A stretch of DNA of 23,863 bases. Source: Candidatus Bathyarchaeota archaeon (GTDB taxonomy: Archaea > Thermoproteota > Bathyarchaeia > Bathyarchaeales > Bathyarchaeaceae). The notes under the pieces are model-generated. The model did no database searches. It was given only the letters and a program-made list of their open reading frames with translations, and was not told the DNA's origin. The stretch spans positions 106,253 to 130,115 of the forward strand of contig CP070636.1 in NCBI GenBank assembly GCA_020356305.1, written 5' to 3'. A program made the position numbers and the translations under genes. Below, in pieces: positions 7,252 to 15,188 of the stretch (positions are counted from its first letter, which is position 1; each line of letters opens with the position of its first letter).

Positions 7252-7261
7252 CTATAAATAA
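7252..7261. promoter_or_regulatory. Shared TATA element of the topA / zinc-ribbon divergent pair
   Basis: CTATAAATAA on the plus strand reads TTATTTATAG on the minus strand, so one AT-rich element can serve both directions. Toward topA, a start site near 7280 would leave a short leader with AAAGGAG at 7284-7290 before the ATG at 7298. Toward the zinc-ribbon gene, a start near 7228 would precede the TTG at 7210. Confidence 0.5.
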
Positions 7262-7297
7262 CTTCCGTGCATCCCTGTGAAGAAAAGGAGTCCCTGA

Positions 7298-9406
7298 ATG
7301 GAAAAATACACTTTGATCGTCACTGAAAAGCCAGATGCTGCCCAAAGGATAGCTAAGGCGCTTGATTCTCATGGAGAACCTGAAAAGATAGAAGAGAACG
7401 GAGTGCCCTATTTCCGTGCTCATCGAGACCAAACGCTTATTGTGGTTCCAGCTCTCGGGCACTTATACACAGTTGTACACACAAGAGGAAGAAGAAACTA
7501 TTATCCTGTTTTCAATTTTAAATGGGCACCACGATACTCAGTGGAAAGGAAGGCGAAACAAACCCGTACATGGATCGAAGTCATATCAAAACTGGCAAGC
7601 AACGCAAAGAACTTCATCGCTGCCTGCGACTACGACCTAGAAGGAAGCCTCATCGGATATTCCATACTGAAATACGCTTGCGGCAACAAAGAAGGCGTAA
7701 CAAAAAGAATGAAGTTTTCCACACTAACAAAGAATGAGTTGGAAAATGCTTACGAAAAGCCTCTGCCCAGCCTCAACTTTGCTTTGATAGAGGCTGGAAG
7801 AACTAGACATGAGGTGGATTGGCTGTACGGCGTAAATCTTTCCCGCGCTTTGACTTTAGCGGCTAAACGTTGGAGCGGAAGATACGCAACACTGAGCACT
7901 GGAAGAGTGCAAGGACCCACACTCAAGTTCTTGGTGAGAAGAGAAAGGGAGATTCGGAGTTTTGTTCCAACCCCGTACTGGAGTATAAGGTCCGAAGTCA
8001 AGGTCAAAAACTCTATTTATGAGGCTGAATACGAAAAAACAACTTTTGACCAAAAAGCGCACGCAGATTCTGTGGTGAAGATGTGTAAGGGAAAAACAGG
8101 TGAAATAGAAACAATAGAAGTAAGAAAACATCAACAAAAGCCTCCGATTCCATTCGATCTAGGCAAATTACAAACCGAAACATACAGCCTGTTTAGATAC
8201 ACTCCAAGACGAACATCAAACATCGCTCAGCGTTTGTATCTCGAAGCATTAATCTCCTATCCCAGAACCAGCAGTCAAAAATTGCCTCCCACAATCGATT
8301 ACAGAGCGATACTCAAAAAGTTGAGTAAGAAAACAAGTTATAGAAAATTAGCTGCAAACCTTCTAGGAAGGGATGAGTTAAAACCCGTGGAGGGAAAAAA
8401 AGAAGATCCCGCTCATCCAGCAATCTATCCTACAGGCAACCTGCCTGAGAGAGAGCTAAACGATCCTCAGAAGAAAGTTTGGGACTTAATTGTTAGACGA
8501 TTCATGGCAGTCTTCGGCGAACCGGCGATCAAGCAGAGCATCAAAGCTCGTATGGCCGTAAATGGTCACCGTTTCTACCTCAGAGGAAGGCGTGTGTTGA
8601 AAGAAGGATGGATGAGCTTCTACAAACCCTACATCAGAGCTGAAGAGGTGCTGCTTCCTGCCATAAAAGAGGGAGAAAAAGCCTCAATTAAACAGATTAT
8701 GCGGGAAGACAAGTTCACCAAACCTCCTCCGCGCTTCAACCCTAGCAGTTTACTCCAGAAAATGGAAGGAGAAGGAATTGGAACAAAAGCTACGAGAGCG
8801 GACATTATTGAAACTCTTTACGGTAGAGGTTACGTTGCTGAGGAAAGAATCGTGGTTACTGATCTAGGGTTCGACATCGCCGATCTCCTCGGCAAATACT
8901 GCCCAAGAGTGACCTCTGTGAAGTTTACACGAGAGCTTGAAGAAAAAATGGAAAGCATTCAAACCAATAATAAAAAGAGGTTCAACGTGTTGGTTGAAGC
9001 TGTTGATCAGTTGAAGCCAATTCTCGAGGAGCTTAAGGAAAGAGAGCAAATTATAGGCCAAGCTTTGAGCAAGGCCATCAAAAAGGCGAGAATGCAGGAA
9101 CGAATAATTGGGAACTGCCCTGACTGCAAAACAGGCAAACTAATGATCCTGTACTCGCGGAAAACGCGAAAACGTTTCATCGGTTGCACCAACTACTTCA
9201 AAAGCATCTGCACAACCTCGTTTCCGCTCCCGCAGAAAGGAACTGTGAAGCCAGCGCAAAAGAACTGTAAGGGTTGTGAATGGCCGCTAGTGTTTGTGCG
9301 GCTGAAAGGTAGAAGACCGTGGATGCTTTGCTTCAATCCAGTTTGCCCCTTGAAGGAAGAGAGGAAGAAACGCGATGAAATGCAAGGTTTGCGAGAGGGA
9401 AGCTGA
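7298..9406 (+). CDS. topA: Type IA DNA topoisomerase
   Basis: This 702-residue enzyme relaxes supercoils by cutting and passing single DNA strands through a 5'-phosphotyrosine link. The Toprim domain shows Glu10 and D111-x-D113-x-E115 in D-Y-D-L-E-G. The catalytic tyrosine is Tyr321 in I-S-Y-P-R-T-S-S. The C-terminus carries two four-cysteine zinc fingers, 607/610/630/638 and 657/660/678/683, which should help bind single-stranded DNA. There is no reverse-gyrase helicase domain. The ATG at 7298 has AAAGGAG seven bases upstream. The 3' end overlaps the next gene by 32 bases. Confidence 0.96.
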   Translation: MEKYTLIVTEKPDAAQRIAKALDSHGEPEKIEENGVPYFRAHRDQTLIVVPALGHLYTVVHTRGRRNYYPVFNFKWAPRYSVERKAKQTRTWIEVISKLASNAKNFIAACDYDLEGSLIGYSILKYACGNKEGVTKRMKFSTLTKNELENAYEKPLPSLNFALIEAGRTRHEVDWLYGVNLSRALTLAAKRWSGRYATLSTGRVQGPTLKFLVRREREIRSFVPTPYWSIRSEVKVKNSIYEAEYEKTTFDQKAHADSVVKMCKGKTGEIETIEVRKHQQKPPIPFDLGKLQTETYSLFRYTPRRTSNIAQRLYLEALISYPRTSSQKLPPTIDYRAILKKLSKKTSYRKLAANLLGRDELKPVEGKKEDPAHPAIYPTGNLPERELNDPQKKVWDLIVRRFMAVFGEPAIKQSIKARMAVNGHRFYLRGRRVLKEGWMSFYKPYIRAEEVLLPAIKEGEKASIKQIMREDKFTKPPPRFNPSSLLQKMEGEGIGTKATRADIIETLYGRGYVAEERIVVTDLGFDIADLLGKYCPRVTSVKFTRELEEKMESIQTNNKKRFNVLVEAVDQLKPILEELKEREQIIGQALSKAIKKARMQERIIGNCPDCKTGKLMILYSRKTRKRFIGCTNYFKSICTTSFPLPQKGTVKPAQKNCKGCEWPLVFVRLKGRRPWMLCFNPVCPLKEERKKRDEMQGLREGS

Positions 9407-9587
9407 AAACACGTACTGCGAGCTGCATAATAAGGCTTACAGAAATATCTTGAGAGAATACGATGTGTGGAAAAGGGCTTCAAGTGTTTCATGGAAGGAA
9501 TATTTAAGTGAGATAGTGAAGAACCAGTATACGGGTGTCTGGGCGAAGGACGTGGCAGAGCACCTCGTGAAAGATGAGGAGAAATAA
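9375..9587 (+). CDS. Zinc-finger microprotein overlapping topA
   Basis: This 70-residue protein starts with a compact CxxC-x8-CxxH finger (Cys3, Cys6, Cys15, His18), followed by a helical segment with W-K-E-Y-L and the motif N-Q-Y-T-G-V-W-A-K-D-V-A. The function is not known to me, though similar small proteins seem to be found in archaea. The ATG at 9375 lies inside the last 32 bases of topA in another frame, with GAGAGGAAG upstream, so the two genes are probably translated together. Its end is close to the start of the next membrane-protein gene, giving a three-gene set. Confidence 0.75.
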   Translation: MKCKVCEREAENTYCELHNKAYRNILREYDVWKRASSVSWKEYLSEIVKNQYTGVWAKDVAEHLVKDEEK

Positions 9588-9588
9588 T

Positions 9589-10020
9589 GTGGTGAGTGGA
9601 ATTAGAAGAAAGGTTTCATCTCTCGCCTATTTCGCACGGAAAACTTACTGGAGAATGGTAACTGCTAGGCCTTCGCTGCTTGTTATCGCCCTTGCGACAG
9701 TTGGGTTCTCCATTTTCCTCCTTGGAGGAGGAGTGTACAACCTTATTGTACCTTTTGTACCCATTGGATTTCCTTTGGGTAGAAGAGTACTCTTTTTTTA
9801 TCCTCGAAGTGTGCATGAGCAGGCGCTTCTGGAAAGCTTAACCGTTATGATAGTTTACAGCATCGGAGTTACTGGTTTCCTTTTGACGTATCAGAGTACA
9901 AAGTACGCCTATAGACCTCGTCAGGCGTTCATCCTGCTGTTAGTTGGTTGCGCCCTCATTTTTATTGGGTATTTATACATAGAAAGCATTATATGGCTAA
10001 AGTTGGCTGCACCTCTCTAA
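9589..10020 (+). CDS. Three-helix membrane protein
   Basis: This 143-residue protein has three predicted membrane helices at about 29-48, 82-101 and 111-133. Between the first two is an extracytoplasmic or loop segment with G-G-G-V-Y-N and F-F-Y-P-R-S; between the second and third is a short conserved-looking Y-Q-S-T-K-Y-A-Y-R-P-R-Q-A. I do not recognise the family with confidence. The GTG at 9589 is chosen because GAGGAG sits seven bases upstream; an upstream in-frame ATG at 9574 would overlap the previous gene. It follows the zinc-finger gene directly, so it is probably part of the topA operon. It converges on carS with 65 bases between. Confidence 0.72.
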   Translation: MVSGIRRKVSSLAYFARKTYWRMVTARPSLLVIALATVGFSIFLLGGGVYNLIVPFVPIGFPLGRRVLFFYPRSVHEQALLESLTVMIVYSIGVTGFLLTYQSTKYAYRPRQAFILLLVGCALIFIGYLYIESIIWLKLAAPL

Positions 10021-10085
10021 ACTACCTAGTAAAGGAGTAGGAAGCGGCTCTAACTTTAGGTTAATGAGCCACGAAACGCTATTTG

Positions 10086-10607
10086 TTACCATGGCGCGTT
10101 TTTGACGCCCAGAAGGAATGCTAGGAAATTTGTTGAAAGGTGTATAGGAGGCGTTAGGACTAGAACGATCAAGATTCTTTGCAGGTCAGGCAACGCGGTA
10201 ATCATCAAGGAAAAGAGAAGAGCCCCGACAACGAAATCAAGTTGGTCCGCAATCGGAAAAGAAGATCCAGGAGCCAAGCCCAGCCGCCGCTTGATGAAAG
10301 AGTCAAACAAGTCGCCCACTAAGGCTCCCAACGATAACAAAAATCCGAGAGATACATCGTAATGAAAAAGGACGCTTTGAAGTGGAGACACTATCTGAAG
10401 AATGAAACCCACCAACGTTCCAACAATCAAACCGGCAAAAAAGCCTCGAACCGTTTTGTGAGAACCCAGTATCGGCTTTCCATCTATGAAGGTTCTACCG
10501 GCATCAATGGGGCGACCCCCTCCAAAGATTACAGGTGCCGCGTTGGCGCAGTAAGCTGGAAAAATGAAGTACAACGCTTGGGCAACGTCAACAAGTGTGC
10601 CAGACAT
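10086..10607 (-). CDS. carS: CDP-archaeol synthase
   Basis: This 173-residue membrane enzyme activates the unsaturated archaeal lipid precursor digeranylgeranylglyceryl phosphate with CTP, the step before polar head groups are added. It is typical in length for the family. Signatures include Y-C-A-N-A-A-P-V at 19-26, D-G-K-P-I-L-G-S-H-K-T at 42-52, G-D-L-F-D-S-F-I-K-R-R at 98-108 and the D-Q-L-D-F motif at 121-125. Four to five hydrophobic helices are visible. No clear ribosome binding site precedes the ATG at 10607; a TATA-like stretch at about 10639-10646 suggests its own short-leader transcript. It follows radB in the same direction. Confidence 0.93.
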   Translation of the reverse strand: MSGTLVDVAQALYFIFPAYCANAAPVIFGGGRPIDAGRTFIDGKPILGSHKTVRGFFAGLIVGTLVGFILQIVSPLQSVLFHYDVSLGFLLSLGALVGDLFDSFIKRRLGLAPGSSFPIADQLDFVVGALLFSLMITALPDLQRILIVLVLTPPIHLSTNFLAFLLGVKNAPW

Positions 10608-10655
10608 CGTGATTCGATCTATTAGTGGATTGTAGAGAAAATAAAGGCTAGCATT

Positions 10656-10671
10656 GGTTCGACCGTGAACC
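10656..10671. repeat. Small inverted repeat between radB and carS
   Basis: GGTTC at 10656-10660 and GAACC at 10667-10671 form a five-base stem with a six-base loop in the 96-base gap between radB and carS. It could be a weak RNA hairpin or a protein site. No T-run follows. Confidence 0.35.
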
Positions 10672-10703
10672 TCCTGTGCGCGGGACGACTACAGCGTTTA
10701 TCC

Positions 10704-11411
10704 TCAGCTTTTGCGATCATAGTCAAAGATGCCATTATTTTCAATGAGGAGATAGCAACTCGCTGGACTTTTGCGGTCAAGACGTTTTTCGAGGAGAGCC
10801 TTTATCACACGAGGTGAACCCGCGTTTTTCAGGTTGACCACAACGTTTGACCAGAACTTCAGCACTCGTGTGGCCACAGGCTCTATGCTGACGTAGGTCT
10901 CGGCGAAAACGCTTCTGACCTGACTGAGGATTAGAGCAGCCACTTTGTGGGTTTTAGCAGTCTCAGCCAAGCAGGCAACCTGTCGGTTAAGCTCTCGATT
11001 TAAAGCAAACGTTTTCTCTGAACCTCCTAGCTCAGCACGGTATAGGGACGTAATGGTGTCGACCACCACCAAACCAACTTTTTCGGTTATGTATGTTCCA
11101 AGATGGTCTATCGCGAGGGTTTGCTCCTCGAAATTAGTTGGCCTCACCAAGGTTATAAGGGGAGAAATCTTCTCTGAATCGTGGTATGCTATCTGTGACA
11201 GCCGCTTCGGAGAGAAGGTGTAGTCTGAATCTATGAAGAGAGTTTTACAACTCATCCTAGCTGTATTCACGGCGCATTGAATAGCCAGCGAGCTTTTACC
11301 CGTCTCAGCCTCCCCGTAAACAAGGGAAACGCCTTCGCAAGGAAAACCGCCATTTAACAATCGATCGAGCGAACTACAACCCGTTGGAATAACGCGTTGC
11401 AAAGGTTCCAC
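10704..11411 (-). CDS. radB: RadB, RadA/RecA-family paralog
   Basis: This 235-residue protein is a RecA-fold ATPase lacking the N-terminal helix-hairpin-helix domain of RadA, which is the form expected of RadB, a paralog that assists homologous recombination. Walker A is G-E-A-E-T-G-K-S at 33-40 and Walker B ends in Asp118 of L-V-V-V-D. The family's L-S-Q-V-R segment is near 162. The start is GTG at 11411. With an AT-rich element (TTAATAAT) centred about 29 bases upstream and no ribosome binding site, the message may be leaderless. carS follows downstream on the same strand. Confidence 0.85.
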   Translation of the reverse strand: MEPLQRVIPTGCSSLDRLLNGGFPCEGVSLVYGEAETGKSSLAIQCAVNTARMSCKTLFIDSDYTFSPKRLSQIAYHDSEKISPLITLVRPTNFEEQTLAIDHLGTYITEKVGLVVVDTITSLYRAELGGSEKTFALNRELNRQVACLAETAKTHKVAALILSQVRSVFAETYVSIEPVATRVLKFWSNVVVNLKNAGSPRVIKALLEKRLDRKSPASCYLLIENNGIFDYDRKS

Positions 11412-11538
11412 ATCAAAATCGAATAGAAAGCCAACGTTAATAATTTTGTCTCATGCAAATCTTTGCGTGCACGCACGAAATCAAATCCTGTAGCTAGCAC
11501 AACAAGGCAATCCGCACAAGAAGCGAATATAAGCTGAA

Positions 11539-11572
11539 GTTTATTAACTATCACAATCCATGCGCGAAAGGA
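11539..11572 (+). promoter_or_regulatory. Promoter and ribosome binding site of the RuvC-fold/Grc3 operon
   Basis: GTTTATTAAC at 11539-11548 is a likely TATA box, and AAAGGA at 11567-11572 lies eight bases before the ATG at 11580. It lies in the divergent gap opposite radB. Confidence 0.5.
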
Positions 11573-11579
11573 CAACAAA

Positions 11580-12212
11580 ATGAAAGCCAAAATCGCGGTT
11601 GCAACTGTTTCAGGGAAAGCCTACTACAAGTTGGTGAACGAACTCAAAGGGAGACAAATGCCCTTCTTAAGTCTAACGCCCGGAGATCCAATCCCTCCAA
11701 GCATCAAGGTCATCATCACAACAGGGAAAGAGCGACATTTGATAATGCACATGAACGTGTTAGTTTTTGATGAAGAATCAGACCCCAAAAAGATTGTTAA
11801 CGAAGGCCTTCGACTGGTTGAGGGAAAGAAAAGCTACGAAAAAATTGTCTTCGGAGTAGATCCTGGCAAAACCTTTGGGTTGGCAGTTTTGGGTGACGGA
11901 AACATTTTGGAAACCGTCACCTGTTCCAACCTGGAAGAAACCGTCAACACAATCATGAAAGTCTTGAAAGGAACACCAGCTGCAACTGACTTGGTGAAAT
12001 TAGGAAACGGCGCTCCTCCTTACACTCAACAGCTATTGAAACTTTTGGATGAGACTCTCCCGAAAGAGACAGCGATAGAAGTCGTCAGCGAAGCCGGAAC
12101 TAGCCACTTCGAGAAGGAAGACATCCATAAACGAGTGGGAAAAGACGTCATGTCCGCCATAAAGATCGCGGAGAGAAGAGGCACCATTTTTCGCAGGAAA
12201 AGAAAACAATGA
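11580..12212 (+). CDS. RNase H-fold (RuvC-like) protein, putative nuclease
   Basis: This 210-residue protein has an N-terminal domain of about 85 residues that I do not recognise, then a core resembling RuvC/YqgF-type RNase H folds. F-G-V-D-P-G-K-T-F-G-L-A-V has Asp94 after the first strand; S-E-A-G-T-S supplies Glu171; and K-D-V-M-S-A-I-K-I-A supplies Asp189 on the last helix. This is the spacing expected of an acidic catalytic triad, so it may be an active structure-specific nuclease, but the substrate is unknown. The C-terminus is highly basic. The stop overlaps the kinase start as ATGA, so the two proteins are probably made together. Confidence 0.7.
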   Translation: MKAKIAVATVSGKAYYKLVNELKGRQMPFLSLTPGDPIPPSIKVIITTGKERHLIMHMNVLVFDEESDPKKIVNEGLRLVEGKKSYEKIVFGVDPGKTFGLAVLGDGNILETVTCSNLEETVNTIMKVLKGTPAATDLVKLGNGAPPYTQQLLKLLDETLPKETAIEVVSEAGTSHFEKEDIHKRVGKDVMSAIKIAERRGTIFRRKRKQ

Positions 12213-13405
12213 GACAAGTTGTGAGAAAAGGCAACACTTTGCTGGTAGACGGTCCAGCATCAGTGAACCTTCTCTCGGGAGAAACCGAGATTCTGGGAGC
12301 AAAGTTCAGGGAAGGCGAGAAAATTGTGATACGAGACGGAAAGCGCTTACCTTTTGAAGTGATCGAAAAAGCTACCTTTCATATGATTTTGGGTGAGAAA
12401 GCCTCTTTCAACGAGATGGAAGGAACCACCATTCCAATTTCTTGGGAAAAAGCGTTCAAGGAGATGGTTGCTCAGGAGAGGCCAGTGACAGTTATGGTAA
12501 TAGGGGGGATTGACTCTGGGAAAACAAGCTTTTGCGTTTACGTCGCAAACAGAGCGTTGAGAAACGGGTGGAAGCCCGGGGTTATCGACGGCGATTTGGG
12601 ACAATCGGATATAGGTCCGCCTGCAACCATAGGTTTCAGTCGCGTCACGAAACCGATCAAAGATCTTTTTGAAATGCAAGCGGAAAACGTTCTTTTCGTG
12701 GGAGTGACAACCCCCAGCCTAGCCATCAAAAAGGTCGTAGAAGGATTGACCGCGACAAAAATCAATGCCTTACAGTCAGACCTGAATTTACTAATTATCA
12801 ACACAGACGGATGGGTTGAAGGCGAAGAAGCCGCAAGGTACAAGGTTCAGTTGGCGGAGAAAGTCGCCCCCCATCAGGTGGTTGGAATACAGCAGACAAA
12901 CGAGTTGACGCCCATAATGGCATTGCTAATGAAAAAAACGAGAGCTATTGCCGTAGAATCTCCGAAGGTGATACTGAAGAGAAGCAGAGAGAAGAGGAAA
13001 ACCCTGCGCGAATTGGGTTACAAGAAGTACTTGAAAGAAGCTAGGTTGCGAGCGTTTTCTCTGAGCCAGATTAGAGTCGAAGAGACACTCCGTGAGACTT
13101 GCAGGGTTTTATCCACCGAGCAGATGGAAGAGATGGAGAAAGGCTTGCTCGTGGCACTACAAGACGCTGAAGGAAACTTCTTAGGAATAGGTGTCTTGTG
13201 CGGAGTCCACCCAAGGAGAGAAATACTGCAAATTTACACACCAGTTGATCGGAACGTGTCCAATATCTGTGTAGGTCAAGTGAAACTGGACAAGGAAGGC
13301 AAGGAAACCAGTTTAAGCCCGGTTTTTAAGCAATCCACAGAAATTATCTCAAACCAAAACTGCGGGCGCGTAGAATTGAAACGGAATCTGATTCGCCCAA
13401 CTTGA
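12209..13405 (+). CDS. Clp1/Grc3-type polynucleotide 5'-hydroxyl kinase
   Basis: This 398-residue protein resembles the Clp1/Grc3 family, which phosphorylates 5'-hydroxyl ends of RNA (and sometimes DNA) and acts in tRNA, rRNA or repair pathways. The P-loop G-G-I-D-S-G-K-T-S is at 99-107, and the D-G-D-L-G-Q-S-D-I-G-P motif at 128-138 matches the second nucleotide/metal-binding segment. T-T-P at 167-169 is like the lid/clasp region. An N-terminal beta-rich domain (1-90) and a C-terminal domain complete the usual plan. The ATG overlaps the stop of the RNase H-fold gene, a context suggesting joint work on nucleic-acid ends. Confidence 0.86.
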   Translation: MRQVVRKGNTLLVDGPASVNLLSGETEILGAKFREGEKIVIRDGKRLPFEVIEKATFHMILGEKASFNEMEGTTIPISWEKAFKEMVAQERPVTVMVIGGIDSGKTSFCVYVANRALRNGWKPGVIDGDLGQSDIGPPATIGFSRVTKPIKDLFEMQAENVLFVGVTTPSLAIKKVVEGLTATKINALQSDLNLLIINTDGWVEGEEAARYKVQLAEKVAPHQVVGIQQTNELTPIMALLMKKTRAIAVESPKVILKRSREKRKTLRELGYKKYLKEARLRAFSLSQIRVEETLRETCRVLSTEQMEEMEKGLLVALQDAEGNFLGIGVLCGVHPRREILQIYTPVDRNVSNICVGQVKLDKEGKETSLSPVFKQSTEIISNQNCGRVELKRNLIRPT

Positions 13406-13457
13406 TAAAGCCTCTAGTAGTCTTGTCGAGAATTGTTTCCCCAAAACAATATACTAA

Positions 13458-14306
13458 TCAATTCTCAGATGCGGTCGGAAATCTGTTTAGTTCCAGTTGC
13501 TTCTTCCTCGCCCTCTCAACGTGAATCCTGCCCTCAACGCTAATTCGCATTCCGTCAGACGCTGCCAAAGTAGGAACCCCTGTTTTCTCTTCAATAATTT
13601 TGGCCTCATGTGTTGGTCCCTTGAAGATCATTTTCATTCCGAAGTGGGTTGTCACCACCATCTCTGGATCAGCTTCCTCTACTATTTTCACCGCGTCTTC
13701 GGTGGTCATATGTCCCTTCCATGGCTCTCCCGAGGGCCTCATAACGCAGAGCAGAAGAACTCTAACTCCCTCGTACAGTTTTCCAACTCCCTCAAAATAT
13801 TTTGTATCAGATGTGTAACCAATGTCTCCCACATCCCGTCTTCCCATTCGATATCCCACCGCGTCTGGATCTGTGTGCTGAGCTTCTGTAGCGAGAACCT
13901 TTAGGTCGTTCACGGTGAAGGCAACGCCTGGCTTTGTCTCTATCACGGTTTCAGACATCTGCTGATGATACTTGGAAATGGCTGGTCCACAGACATCATT
14001 ACCAAAAAGGACGCTTCGAGGTGCAGCTAGAACTCCTCTCCTCCTTGTCATTCCGCGGGTCATGGCCTCAACAAGAATCTCCGCGTCAGTATAGTGGTCT
14101 GGGTGGCAGTGGGACACGAGTACCGCCTTGACCCGTTGGGGGTTTAGCTTCATGTTTAAGGAGTATATGAGAGCTCCCGGCCCAGGGTCGAGGTGCATGT
14201 GCAGGCTGTCACAGATGACGCGAATTCCTCCAGTTCTCCTTTTCTGGGTTAAGGTGGCAAATCTTCCTCCTCCAGTTCCCAGAAATATTAGTTCGATTCC
14301 AGTCAT
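13458..14306 (-). CDS. Metallo-beta-lactamase-fold hydrolase
   Basis: This 282-residue protein has the metal-binding H-x-H-x-D-H motif (His66, His68, Asp70, His71) with further ligands in E-A-Q-H, D-I-G-Y-T-S-D-T and T-T-H-F. It starts with I-E-L-I-F-L-G-T-G-G-G, the opening strand of the fold. It is like RNase Z/phosphodiesterase-type members, but the substrate is unknown. I choose the ATG at 14306, where the fold begins and a GGTGA lies about eight bases upstream; the frame stays open to 14507, but that part overlaps the UMP kinase gene and does not look like protein. It diverges from UMP kinase. Confidence 0.85.
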   Translation of the reverse strand: MTGIELIFLGTGGGRFATLTQKRRTGGIRVICDSLHMHLDPGPGALIYSLNMKLNPQRVKAVLVSHCHPDHYTDAEILVEAMTRGMTRRRGVLAAPRSVLFGNDVCGPAISKYHQQMSETVIETKPGVAFTVNDLKVLATEAQHTDPDAVGYRMGRRDVGDIGYTSDTKYFEGVGKLYEGVRVLLLCVMRPSGEPWKGHMTTEDAVKIVEEADPEMVVTTHFGMKMIFKGPTHEAKIIEEKTGVPTLAASDGMRISVEGRIHVERARKKQLELNRFPTASEN

Positions 14307-14354
14307 GCTCTTCACCCGAAAGCGTGTTGTGGAGATCAATGTTTGCCCCACTGG

Positions 14355-14360
14355 TATATA
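14355..14360. promoter_or_regulatory. Palindromic TATATA between MBL and UMP kinase genes
   Basis: TATATA at 14355-14360 is self-complementary and lies between two divergent genes, 49 bases from the MBL start and 71 bases from the UMP kinase start. It is a candidate TATA box for both, more clearly for the MBL gene. Confidence 0.45.
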
Positions 14361-14430
14361 GAAGTTCGGAGAGAGAATGGTGAGGCTTATTATTCTTGAG
14401 CGTGAAACAAATACATTGGAGGATGTTTCG

Positions 14431-15105
14431 ATGAGAATGGTGGTCCGCATTGGAGGCTCTATAGTAGCTTCGCCACCGAATCCCGAGATGATGAGGAAAT
14501 ACGCCACCTTGCTCAGACAGCTGAAGAAGCAGGGTCACAAGCTTGTGGTTGTGGTGGGAGGCGGAACTGTGGCGAGAGACTTCATAAGGGTTGCTAGGGA
14601 CATGGGCTTGAACGAGTTCGACCAAGACGAGGTCGCCATAAAGGTTTCGAGGATTTTGGCTCAATTGTTGGCGATGGGGCTGAGAGACCTCGGATTAGGA
14701 AGTATCCCAACGTCCATAGATGAGGCTGTTCAAAGATTGAAATCCAGAAAAATCGTTGTCATGGGTGGACTGAAGCCGGGAATGACCACGGACGCTGTAG
14801 CTGCAATGATGGCTGACAGGATGGGAGCTGAATTGCTGGTGAAGGCCACGGATCAAAATGGCATATGTCCCAAAGATCCGAGGAAGTACCCTGACACAGA
14901 AAAGATTGACACGTTGAGTTTTGATGATTTGTTTCAGCTTTTTGAAGAAAATAGGCACAAGGCTGGGATACACCAAATTCTGGATCCAGAGGCTGTGCGA
15001 ATCCTTCAGAAGAGAAGAACCAAAACAGTTGTGGTCAACGGGTTTAAGCCTGAAAATATTTTGCTGGCTGCAAAAGGCAAAAAAGTTGGAACCATAATTA
15101 AATAG
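14431..15105 (+). CDS. pyrH: UMP kinase
   Basis: This 224-residue amino-acid-kinase-fold enzyme makes UDP from UMP and ATP in pyrimidine synthesis. Signatures are R-I-G-G-S at 6-10, V-V-G-G-G-T-V-A-R-D-F at 41-51, G-G-L-K-P-G-M-T-T-D-A-V-A at 112-124, and K-A-T-D-Q-N-G-I near 138-145. It is short, like archaeal UMP kinases. The ATG at 14431 has GGAGG eight bases upstream (14418-14422); an in-frame upstream ATG at 14377 would add a non-conserved 18-residue extension. Confidence 0.94.
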   Translation: MRMVVRIGGSIVASPPNPEMMRKYATLLRQLKKQGHKLVVVVGGGTVARDFIRVARDMGLNEFDQDEVAIKVSRILAQLLAMGLRDLGLGSIPTSIDEAVQRLKSRKIVVMGGLKPGMTTDAVAAMMADRMGAELLVKATDQNGICPKDPRKYPDTEKIDTLSFDDLFQLFEENRHKAGIHQILDPEAVRILQKRRTKTVVVNGFKPENILLAAKGKKVGTIIK

Positions 15106-15142
15106 TTCACTGAATTTTCAAATATGGATTTCTGGTTCACAA

Positions 15143-15149
15143 CGCTTTT
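15143..15149 (+). terminator. T-run after UMP kinase (possible terminator or TATA element)
   Basis: A T-run lies about 40 bases after the pyrH stop (CTTTTTTAAC, about 15142-15151). Archaeal transcripts often end at such runs. As it lies about 45 bases before the next start, it could instead be the TATA box of the following gene. Confidence 0.35.
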
Positions 15150-15188
15150 TTAACATCTTGCCCATTCTGAATTCTAGGAGACTTCGAA

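Noticed and set aside
7211..7462. Extension of the zinc-ribbon frame into topA
   Set aside because: It overlaps the divergent topA start and its residues upstream of C-D-N-C look random.
10650..10675. GGTTCGA, resembling a tRNA T-arm
   Set aside because: The stem is GGTTC/GAACC with the wrong loop, and no acceptor, D-arm or anticodon arm can be built around it.
14307..14507. N-terminal extension of the MBL frame
   Set aside because: It reads through the promoter region and the UMP kinase start, and the MBL fold begins at the later ATG.
14209..14664. 151-codon minus-strand frame
   Set aside because: It covers the ends of two good genes in other frames and has no recognisable features.
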